From Pseudaquabacterium terrae (lineage in GTDB: Bacteria > Pseudomonadota > Gammaproteobacteria > Burkholderiales > Burkholderiaceae_C), in assembly GCF_013266755.1 (NCBI RefSeq), contig NZ_JABRWJ010000011.1, positions 163,162 through 227,161 on the forward strand: 64,000 nucleotides of DNA. Reading direction: 5' to 3'. The position numbers and the translations under genes are program-made. Positions 52,743 through 58,941 of this stretch are shown in pieces; the first letter of the stretch is position 1; each line of letters opens with the position of its first letter. The notes below the pieces were generated by a model that searched no databases, was not told the DNA's origin, and worked only from the letters and a program-made list of their open reading frames with translations.

Positions 52743-53126
52743 TTACTGCCAAAGCCGATATCGATCCGCGAAAGCTCCGATCGCCTCATCCCACTGAACT
52801 GCAGCGCGATCAAGCCGACCGATGTCGGCAGCGCGCAGCCGCTGATCATCGGCCGCCAGCAGCATCCAGTCATGCGGATCGAGCTTCGGCGCGAACGCGC
52901 GTCGCACGAGCTCCGCAAACGGCGCCGGCGGATCGAGGTGATCGAGCCAAGACGCGCGCAAACCGCGCACATGGTTCTCGAACGTCGGATCTGACCCGTG
53001 CACGCCTTCCAGCGCCTGGTCGAGGATCTTCAGCGCCGGGGCCTCCGGCAGCTCCATCAGCAGATCGAGCGCACGACGCACGATCGGGTGCTCACCACGA
53101 ATCAAAGATGCCACGACGTCCCTCAT
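52743..53126 (-). CDS. Unknown protein coupled to the SRAP gene
   Basis: This 127-residue protein is helical: MRDVVASLIRGEHPIVRRAL, LEGVHGSDPTFENHVRGLRA and LDPHDWMLLAADDQRLRAAD. Its ATG lies three bases after the SRAP stop, so the two are co-transcribed and probably both under the LexA box at 53918. I do not recognise the family; by context it could act in DNA repair. Confidence 0.6.
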   Translation of the reverse strand: MRDVVASLIRGEHPIVRRALDLLMELPEAPALKILDQALEGVHGSDPTFENHVRGLRASWLDHLDPPAPFAELVRRAFAPKLDPHDWMLLAADDQRLRAADIGRLDRAAVQWDEAIGAFADRYRLWQ

Positions 53127-53129
53127 GCG

Positions 53130-53849
53130 TCAGAAGAGCGTAGGCTCGCGCTCGGCCGCGAGCTGCTGCAGCAGCTCGTCGGTCCGGCGCGCGTCTGTCT
53201 GATCGAAAAGCTCGAGTGCCGGCGGCCGCAACAGCTGCAGCGCCTGGTCTTCACTGCCGTTCAGCCAGGCATCCCAGTCCACCGGATCGATGTGCACGAG
53301 CGAGCGCTTGTCCTGGCGATCCGGTGGCAGCTCCGGATCGGGCCGGTGCAGCCGCTTGAGCATCGGATGGTCATCGCAGTTGACGGTGATGGCGGTGTAG
53401 TTCGGCACCACCTCGCCGGTCTCGCGGTCCGTCCACTCGGACCACAGCCCAGCGATCGCCCACTGCTCGCCATCGGTGCGCCGCAAGCGCCACCAGACGT
53501 TGCGCGCGGTCTCCCAGTTCGGCTCCTGGTACCACTCGGCGGGGATCAGGCAGCGCTGCCCTTTCGCCCAGGCCTGCCGAAACGTCGCCAGCTTGGCGAC
53601 CGTCTCGGCACGGCTGTTGTTTACCATCCTCGGTCGCTTGCCCACCATCTCGCGCCGCGCCGGCGAGCCCGGCCGGATCATTCCCCACTGTCCCGCAACG
53701 AGCTCAAGGCCGCCGCCAGCGGCCGCACGTGCGAACAACCCGGTCCCGAACGGCGGCACCGGGTTGTCCAAGCGCATCTGTTCGCGCCACATGGCGCCGA
53801 TGTAGCGCTCGACCTCGCCCTTCGGGCTCATGTTGTACAGGTTGCACAT
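53130..53849 (-). CDS. yedK: SRAP (YedK/HMCES) abasic-site protein
   Basis: This 239-residue protein matches the SOS response-associated peptidase family. Cys2 directly follows the start (MCNLYNMSPKGEVERYIG) and is the residue that forms a thiazolidine crosslink with abasic sites in single-stranded DNA. MVNNSRAETV, RCLIPAEWYQEP and the His in NCDDHPMLKRLH supply the other active-site parts. Protecting abasic sites in incoming single-stranded DNA would fit a conjugative element. A LexA box 69 bases upstream fits SOS control. Confidence 0.9.
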   Translation of the reverse strand: MCNLYNMSPKGEVERYIGAMWREQMRLDNPVPPFGTGLFARAAAGGGLELVAGQWGMIRPGSPARREMVGKRPRMVNNSRAETVAKLATFRQAWAKGQRCLIPAEWYQEPNWETARNVWWRLRRTDGEQWAIAGLWSEWTDRETGEVVPNYTAITVNCDDHPMLKRLHRPDPELPPDRQDKRSLVHIDPVDWDAWLNGSEDQALQLLRPPALELFDQTDARRTDELLQQLAAEREPTLF

Positions 53850-53917
53850 AGCGGCTGACTGTACAGACCGACACAGCAGCTCCCGACGGGCTTGCGATAC
53901 TGCGGCCGACGCCTATA

Positions 53918-53933
53918 CTGTTGATTTATACAG
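53918..53933. promoter_or_regulatory. LexA (SOS) box between divergent genes
   Basis: CTGTTGATTTATACAG fits CTGT-N8-ACAG exactly. It lies 10 bases before ATG 53944 and 69 bases before the SRAP ATG on the other strand. TTGCGA (53892-53897) and TATACT (53914-53919) with 16-base spacing make a rightward promoter that overlaps it. Confidence 0.75.
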
Positions 53934-53943
53934 GTATCTTGCC

Positions 53944-54138
53944 ATGGCTTCCCCGCTCCCTGAAGTCCACGTCGGCGCGGGCGACAACTTGGAGCCTGAG
54001 CTCCCGCTCGCCACGGACGGCGTTCGCCGCTACGTCTGGCACGGCCGGTTCGGCGACATGCTGATCGAAGTCGAAGGCGACAAGGCCTTCGTCAACGGCG
54101 AGCCCGTGCGACCAGCTGAGCCTGCAGCCAGCAGTTGA
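53944..54138 (+). CDS. Small protein downstream of a LexA box
   Basis: This 64-residue protein reads MASPLPEVHVGAGDNLEPEL then YVWHGRFGDMLIEVEGDKAF and VNGEPV. It looks like a small beta protein without signal. The LexA box and promoter directly upstream and the strong terminator directly downstream (54169-54202) define a single-gene SOS unit. I do not recognise the family. Confidence 0.6.
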   Translation: MASPLPEVHVGAGDNLEPELPLATDGVRRYVWHGRFGDMLIEVEGDKAFVNGEPVRPAEPAASS

Positions 54139-54168
54139 CCCAAGCGACGCACCACCTGGTGCTTAGGA

Positions 54169-54202
54169 AGCACGGCCGGCCCTCGCCGGCCGTGCTCTTT
54201 TT
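54169..54202 (+). terminator. Rho-independent terminator
   Basis: AGCACGGCCGGC at 54169-54180 pairs perfectly with GCCGGCCGTGCT at 54185-54196 around CCTC, followed by CTTTTTC. It ends the small SOS-box gene 30 bases upstream. Confidence 0.9.
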
Positions 54203-54345
54203 CGCCGCCGCGGGCGCGACGTCCGTCGGCCACGGCTTCGGCTCATCCGCCGACATCAACAGTTCGTCGCAGCGCGATGTCGCGCCGCCAGGCGGCTTCC
54301 TACAGTTCACTCCAACGCAGCCAACGAACCGAACCGGAGCCCACC

Positions 54346-54519
54346 ATGTTCAAGCAGATCAGCACCCAAGCCATCGCCTTCGGCCTCGCCGCGATGGTGA
54401 CGCTGGCCTCGCTGGGAAGCATGGGCGCCCTGGCCAACACGATCGTCGCGAACGCCAAGGCCGACCACACCCCGGTGCAACAGGTCGTCATCGTCGGCCA
54501 GAAGGCTCCGCGCGGCTGA
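54346..54519 (+). CDS. Small exported or membrane protein
   Basis: This 57-residue protein has a signal-like N-terminus (AIAFGLAAMVTLASLGSMGALA) and a short mature part VQQVVIVGQKAPRG. Similar short secreted peptides ending VVVVGKR-type tails are common in Burkholderiales, with no known role. It is followed by the terminator hairpin at 54550. Confidence 0.6.
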   Translation: MFKQISTQAIAFGLAAMVTLASLGSMGALANTIVANAKADHTPVQQVVIVGQKAPRG

Positions 54520-54549
54520 AACCCCGAGCGCGCCCTCTCGGCGGCAACC

Positions 54550-54572
54550 AAGGCCCCGCATCGCGGGGCCTT
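54550..54572 (+). terminator. Terminator-like hairpin
   Basis: AAGGCCCCGC at 54550-54559 pairs with GCGGGGCCTT at 54563-54572 around ATC, followed by GTCGCTTG. The stem is strong but the T tract is weak. It follows the small exported protein gene by 30 bases. Confidence 0.7.
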
Positions 54573-54669
54573 GTCGCTTGTGCGCCGTGATTCACAGGTC
54601 GCATCAAGCGCCGTCCATCGCGGCGCGACCAGGCTGCCAGAATCGCTGAACAAACACTGAAGGACGTTC

Positions 54670-54921
54670 ATGCGACCGATGCAAGTTCTCGCCCTCACCT
54701 GCATGCTGCTTGTCGGCGCTCACGCGTCCGCGGCCGAGAAGACGTGCAAGGAAGCCGCGCACGAGAAGAAACTCGCGGGCGCTGCCAAGACGTCCTTCCT
54801 GAAGAAGTGCGAGAAGGACGCTGCCGCTGCCTGCGAAGCAACAGCGGCCGAGAAGAAGCTCGCCGGCGCGGCGAAGAACTCTTCGGTGAAGAAGTGCACC
54901 CGCGAGGCGGTCGGCGCATAG
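54670..54921 (+). CDS. PsiF-like exported protein
   Basis: This 83-residue protein has a signal peptide (cleavage after AHASA) and two PsiF repeats: KKLAGAAKTSFLKKCEKDAA and KKLAGAAKNSSVKKCTREAV. Each repeat has one cysteine. The family is named for phosphate-starvation-inducible psiF of E. coli and has no known activity. A frameshifted copy is at 52585-52736. Confidence 0.85.
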   Translation: MRPMQVLALTCMLLVGAHASAAEKTCKEAAHEKKLAGAAKTSFLKKCEKDAAAACEATAAEKKLAGAAKNSSVKKCTREAVGA

Positions 54922-54937
54922 CAGCGCGACGCGAGCC

Positions 54938-55414
54938 ATGCATGAAACGTTGCGGTGGACCTTCGCCACGGCGACCAGCCTGGTGATGGCGGCTGCAATC
55001 GCTCAGCCGACGGGCCTGCGCCACTCCAACGGCAACGTCTACAGGTGCGATGTCGACGGCAAGGTCACCTATTCCGATGAGCCTTGTCTCGGCGCCAAGC
55101 GCGTCGACGTCCAGCCGACGCGAGGGCTCGACAAGTCCAGTGGCAAGGAACGCACCGGGGCTGACGTGGCACGCGAGCGGCGCCGCGAAGGGCTTGCCGA
55201 AGCCCTCCGGCCAGTGACCGGGATGGACGCGAAGCAGTTCGACGCTGAAGGGCGACGCCACCGGCTGCAGCCAGCCGACAAGGCCGAGTGTAGGTGGCTT
55301 GACGCGTCGATCGCCCGCCTCGAAGCGTCCGAGAAAGCCGCGACCGGCGAGGCGACCGCTACCCAGCGCGACCTCCTGAGCCAGCGCAGGCGGTACCTCG
55401 ACTTGCGCTGCTGA
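54938..55414 (+). CDS. Exported DUF4124-like protein
   Basis: This 158-residue protein has a signal peptide (FATATSLVMAAAIAQ) and then NVYRCDVDGKVTYSDEPCLG, the typical DUF4124 start with two cysteines. A charged helical region follows (ARERRREGLAEALRPVTGMD and LSQRRRYLDLRC). It is likely periplasmic; the function is unknown. It follows the PsiF-like gene by 16 bases, suggesting co-transcription. Confidence 0.75.
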   Translation: MHETLRWTFATATSLVMAAAIAQPTGLRHSNGNVYRCDVDGKVTYSDEPCLGAKRVDVQPTRGLDKSSGKERTGADVARERRREGLAEALRPVTGMDAKQFDAEGRRHRLQPADKAECRWLDASIARLEASEKAATGEATATQRDLLSQRRRYLDLRC

Positions 55415-55428
55415 CGCAGCCACCCTCG

Positions 55429-55758
55429 ATGCGAACGAAGCGGCCAGAGTACGCGCGACCGAAGGTCATCTTCCTGCCCTTTGGCGCTGAACGATTCCTT
55501 CCGCGCCCACCGACCGAAGGCACCGTCCTGGGCGTGGTGCAGCGCGGCCTGCTCACCGGCGCGCTGGTGAAGCTCGACGATGGCACCTACGCACAAGTCA
55601 ACGGCGACGTCGTGCAGCCGCTCAATGCGTCAAGCGTCGAGCACGCGATCCGCGTGGCAGGCGTTGCCAAGCGCCTGAACCGCGTGCACGCACCAGCCCC
55701 GCAGACGACCGTCGTCGTGAAGCGACGGCGCGTGATCGATCCCTCGCTCAGAGGATGA
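55429..55758 (+). CDS. Unknown protein, 109 residues
   Basis: The protein reads KVIFLPFGAERFLPRPPTEG, VLGVVQRGLLTGALVKLDDG and TYAQVNGDVVQPL, a pattern of short beta strands with basic ends (VVKRRRVIDPSLRG). It lies 14 bases after the DUF4124-like gene. It could bind nucleic acid by its charge, but I have no family for it. Confidence 0.55.
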   Translation: MRTKRPEYARPKVIFLPFGAERFLPRPPTEGTVLGVVQRGLLTGALVKLDDGTYAQVNGDVVQPLNASSVEHAIRVAGVAKRLNRVHAPAPQTTVVVKRRRVIDPSLRG

Positions 55759-55899
55759 ACCGGCATGCGCGCGGTACCGAGCGGCAGCGCACATGCCTAA
55801 AGTCCGATGACACGCAGCGCTGCTGCGCAGTACAAACTCGACGCTGGCAGATTGGTGCGGGCGTCAGGACAGATCCCAACGACGCACCTCGCGTGCTTG

Positions 55900-55936
55900 A
55901 TCGCCGGCCGGCCCTCAGCCGGCCGGCGATTTTTTT
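55900..55936. terminator. Strong hairpin with T tract
   Basis: ATCGCCGGCCGGC at 55900-55912 pairs with GCCGGCCGGCGAT at 55918-55930 around CCTCA, followed by six T. It ends the rightward transcription unit from 54670 and stands just before the end of the leftward zinc-ribbon gene. Confidence 0.85.
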
Positions 55937-55948
55937 CGCACCGGTCCG

Positions 55949-56275
55949 TCAATGCCCAGCCGACGCCATCAGCTGGCTGAAGCGCCCTCCTCCCGTCGCG
56001 TGGTTCTCGCCGCCGCAAGAGCACTCGCACTGGAAGCCGACAGCGTGCGTGCAGCGTGCGCTGCACTTCACCGCGGGGTTCAGCGTAGCCCGCAAGAAAC
56101 CGAACTTCATCGGTCGTCCGCAGCAGACCTCGCCGCCAGGTCCTCGAGCTCCGTCCGACTCCTTGAAGTAGCTCGGCTCCTTGCGTCCGTAGCCGACATG
56201 GCACATCTGCACGCGGTAGCGAATGCGCCGCGTCGTGTTGCAGCGCTTGCAGCGATAGATAGCGGTCGCGCTCAT
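55949..56275 (-). CDS. Cysteine-rich zinc-ribbon-like protein
   Basis: This 108-residue protein has CxxC pairs IYRCKRCNTTRRIRYRVQMC, EVCCGRP, KCSARCTHAVGFQCECSCGG. These should bind zinc, as in small ribbon proteins. GGAGG lies 8 bases before ATG 56275. It reads towards the terminator at 55900-55936 and follows the ssb gene by 74 bases. The function is unknown; binding to single-stranded DNA or to RNA is possible. Confidence 0.6.
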   Translation of the reverse strand: MSATAIYRCKRCNTTRRIRYRVQMCHVGYGRKEPSYFKESDGARGPGGEVCCGRPMKFGFLRATLNPAVKCSARCTHAVGFQCECSCGGENHATGGGRFSQLMASAGH

Positions 56276-56349
56276 CGGCATCGCCTCCAGGGTGTTGCAC
56301 GAGCAGCGCCGGTCGCGTGGCCTTCCACGCGCCGGCACGCACCTGTTGG

Positions 56350-56760
56350 TTAGAACGGGTGGTCGTCGTCGACGTAGCCGCCGTCATCGTTGCCCGACCC
56401 TTCGCCTTCCGGAGCGCCCTCCTTGCGCTTGCCGCCGAGCATCAGCAGGTTCGTCGCCACGATCTCCGTCGTGTAGCGCTCGATGCCGTCCTTGTCGGTG
56501 AACTTGCGCGTGCGCAGCTTGCCCTCGATGTCGACCTGCGAGCCCTTGATGAGGTACTCGCCGACGATCTCGGCCAGGCGGCCGAAGAACACCACGCGAT
56601 GCCACTCGGTGCGCTCCTTGCGGTCGCCGCTGTCCTTGTCCTTCCAGGCCTCGGCGGTGGCCAGGCTGACCTGCGCAGTCGGGGTGCCGTTCGGCAGGTA
56701 GCGGATCTCCGGATCCCGACCGAGGTTGCCCAGGAGGTTGACGCGGTTCTTCGAGGCCAT
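56350..56760 (-). CDS. ssb: Single-stranded DNA-binding protein, copy 2
   Basis: This 136-residue SSB has [60 protein letters not shown] and the tail YVDDDHPF. It is clearly different from copy 1 at 34822 in the linker and tail, so the two were acquired separately or diverged long ago. AAGGA precedes ATG 56760. One copy of the intergenic repeat with a covarying hairpin lies directly upstream. Confidence 0.93.
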   Translation of the reverse strand: MASKNRVNLLGNLGRDPEIRYLPNGTPTAQVSLATAEAWKDKDSGDRKERTEWHRVVFFGRLAEIVGEYLIKGSQVDIEGKLRTRKFTDKDGIERYTTEIVATNLLMLGGKRKEGAPEGEGSGNDDGGYVDDDHPF

Positions 56761-56815
56761 GGTGAATCCTTCCAAGGTGAGCGGCCAGCCGGAAACCTTC
56801 TTGGCTTCCTCAAAA

Positions 56816-57210
56816 CTGATCCTCTCGCTCGGACTCACCTCGCTCCGCCCGGGGGCGGCGGGGGTGGGCGAAAGCCCCTTCCCTCACGGGAACGGGGTTG
56901 GGGATGGGTGGGGTTTCGGCTTCGCAGCCGAAGCGGTGAGCCAGTTTCCCGGCCCACCGTATTGAAGATCCCCCCACAAGTCCCCCTCGCAAACTGACGG
57001 GGGCGCAGTTGGGGGGATCACGGTGGGACGACTGGCGCACGCGCTGCCCCGTTTTCCCCGAGGGGAGCGCCGCAATGCAGCGGCCGTGACAGCTTGGCTG
57101 GCGCGACTCAAGCCGCTGCGCAGAGCAGCCCGCCCAAGGACCTGAACCCGGCCGGCAGCTGCGGCCGGCGTGACACCAAGCGAAGCGACTGGCGCGACGA
57201 TCGAGGCCGG
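56816..57210 (-). repeat. Intergenic repeat, copy 1 (upstream of ssb)
   Basis: Blocks shared with copy 2 (60969-61301), in the same order, are: CTGATCCTCTCGCTCGG; CTCCGCCCGGGGGCGGCGGG; CCCTTCCCTCACGGGAA; the hairpin block around GATCCCCCCACAAGTCCCCC; CACCAAGCGAAGCG with CTGGCGCGACG. A further shared block, CGGGGC-N5-GCCCCGAAGAGAGCGG, lies at about 57290-57315 here and 61528-61553 in copy 2. No gene overlaps. Confidence 0.8.
56953..57027. promoter_or_regulatory. Large hairpin in repeat copy 1
   Basis: CCCACCGT (56953-56960) pairs with ACGGTGGG (57020-57027); GATCCCCCC (56967-56975) pairs with GGGGGGATC (57011-57019); CCCCC and GGGGG continue inwards. The outer arm differs from that of copy 2 at two base pairs, both compensated. 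Confidence 0.7.
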
Positions 57211-57349
57211 GCGATCCGTTCAGCAGGCGCTCGACAACCTGGCCGCCAAAGCGGCCACGCGCCTGCAGCAGGGCTGTGCCCAGCGGCCTCGGGGCGGCGA
57301 GCCCCGAAGAGAGCGGCCGCACCGAACAGGGCCCTGCGGCCCCGTCTCC

Positions 57350-57622
57350 CTACCCGTCCCTGTTGCCGTGCAGGCTTCGCGCCGCCTCGCGCGGATCGAC
57401 GGCACCCGTCACCAGGTCGACCAGCAAGGGCAACGAGAACCCGCGCGTCAGCGTCGCCACTCGGCGGGCGATCTCCTGCGCCGCCGCCTCGCGCCAAGGA
57501 CATGGCGTCCCGGCCACACCTCCGACCAACTCCACGAGAGGCCCCAAGGCCTCATACCGCGCGTAGCCGGACAAGAAGTGCTTGAGCTCTTCGCTCGTGA
57601 TCGCCGATCGCTCGCTGTCCAT
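57350..57622 (-). CDS. Small unknown protein downstream of the methyltransferase
   Basis: This 90-residue helical protein reads SEELKHFLSGYARYEALGPL and ATLTRGFSLPLLVDLVTGAV. It starts 11 bases after the methyltransferase stop and is probably co-transcribed. The family is unknown. Confidence 0.5.
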   Translation of the reverse strand: MDSERSAITSEELKHFLSGYARYEALGPLVELVGGVAGTPCPWREAAAQEIARRVATLTRGFSLPLLVDLVTGAVDPREAARSLHGNRDG

Positions 57623-57633
57623 CGCCCGCCCCT

Positions 57634-58317
57634 TCACGCCGCTGCGCCCACGTCGGCCGGGAGCGGCGGCCGTCGGCGCGGGCCCGCGCTCAGGCGCGCC
57701 GATGCCGTGGCGTGCATCGCCGGGTCCAGCTCGATGCCCAGGAACGAGCGATCGACCAGGCGCGCTGCGACGAGGGAAGAGCCCGAGCCGGCGAAGGGAT
57801 CGAGCACCAGGCCGCCCTGCGGGCAGAAACATCGCACGAGCGGCGTGAGGATCGACGTCGGCTTCTGCGTTGGGTGCAGGCGATTGCCGGTGTACTCCCG
57901 CGGGATCACGTCGCCGATGGGCGCAGCAGGCCTCGGCGGGCGCCCCTTCGCCAGCAAGTACGCACCTTCGTGCTGGTAGCGCAGCATGCGCGTCGACGAT
58001 GCGTAGCGCTTCGGAAACGTCAGGTGCCCTACCGGCGCTAGGCCGGCGCGGCGCCACGCGTGGAAGAAGCGGTCCGCCCTTGACCAGCCGTAGAACGAAA
58101 CGCAGAAGGTGTCCGGCTTCATCAGCCGCGCGATGCCCTCGAAGGCCGGCACCAGCCAGTGGTCGTTCCGATCGTTGGCCACGCGCCGGCCGGAGCGGTC
58201 GACGTAGTTGACCAGGTATGGAGGATCGGCCAGGACGAAGTCAACGGATGCGGCGGGAAGGCCACGCATCACTTCGATGCAGTCGCCGCGCAAGACGGAG
58301 TTCAAAGGCATGCCCAT
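57634..58317 (-). CDS. DNA adenine/cytosine-N4 methyltransferase, orphan
   Basis: This 227-residue enzyme has catalytic motif DFVLADPPYLVNYVDRSG near the N-terminus. The SAM-binding FxGxG motif is towards the C-terminus (GLVLDPFAGSGSSLVAARLV with DRSFLGIELDP), the beta-type order. HPTQKP precedes the SAM motif as in many N6-adenine and N4-cytosine enzymes. No restriction nuclease is near, so it probably protects the element's DNA or regulates genes. GGAG lies 8 bases before ATG 58317; ATG 58311 is possible. Confidence 0.88.
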   Translation of the reverse strand: MGMPLNSVLRGDCIEVMRGLPAASVDFVLADPPYLVNYVDRSGRRVANDRNDHWLVPAFEGIARLMKPDTFCVSFYGWSRADRFFHAWRRAGLAPVGHLTFPKRYASSTRMLRYQHEGAYLLAKGRPPRPAAPIGDVIPREYTGNRLHPTQKPTSILTPLVRCFCPQGGLVLDPFAGSGSSLVAARLVDRSFLGIELDPAMHATASARLSAGPRRRPPLPADVGAAA

Positions 58318-58941
58318 GGTCCAAGCTCCAGTTGTTAAGAACTGGCGCACGCCTCGGGGAGTGGTCTCGTCGCCTGCCCCGGTGGTGATCGGCGTGTCGC
58401 CTGGCGTGGGCTGGGCAGCTGCAGTCGGGGTGAGGACAGCAACGTGGAATAAATGCCGGCCGCGCGCAGCCGGCCGGCCGTTTATGCCGCGAAAGTGCTG
58501 TCCTAGGCGGCCAGTGGAGCGGCCAACAGCCGCGCAAGCCTACGCAATCTCGGCGCAGCCGCTGGCCTTCGCCGGCGACCCGGATGCAGCGGCAAAGTAC
58601 ACCCCAGGCGACTCGCCGCGCGGAAAGTCGGCATGCGCGCCGAAGGCTTGGAAGTCGGCGCTCCCCAGCGCCCCAGTTTTCGCGGACGCGAAAACGTCCG
58701 AGGTCACCCGTCGCTGACTCGCGCGCCGGACCGGCGCGCCTCCTCTTGCACGACGGCACTTAGGCGCAGCCGCACCTTCATGCAGTTATGAGCGAATTCG
58801 TGGATACAGGGTCCCAGCCGAAAACCTGGAGCGGGCGGCTGGTGATGCTCCTTCGACGGCACAATGACATCGCCGCTGCTCGCCCTTCTGCGTGCGCCGC
58901 GCAGCAGGGTGCTAAGCACCCTGCCTCGGCCATCGTCGTCG
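58318..58941. other. Intergenic region with palindrome site 3
   Basis: No convincing gene is seen; short frames on both strands lack protein character. GCCGGC-rich inverted repeats lie near 58450-58482 and could end transcription of the parB-like gene. The palindrome GTTTTCGCG-GA-CGCGAAAAC at 58676-58695 is the main feature. Confidence 0.5.
58676..58695. repeat. Palindrome GTTTTCGCG-GA-CGCGAAAAC (site 3 of 3)
   Basis: This is a perfect inverted repeat with 9-base arms and a GA centre, in an intergenic region between the methyltransferase and the parB-like gene. It shares the TTTCGCG-NN-CGCGAAA core with sites 1 and 2. Proximity to a parB-like gene makes it a candidate centromere or operator. 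Confidence 0.8.

Noticed and set aside
53859..53876. CTGTACAGACCGACACAG near the SRAP start as a third LexA box
   Set aside because: The half-sites are 10 bases apart instead of 8 and the centre is GC-rich, so it does not fit the consensus.
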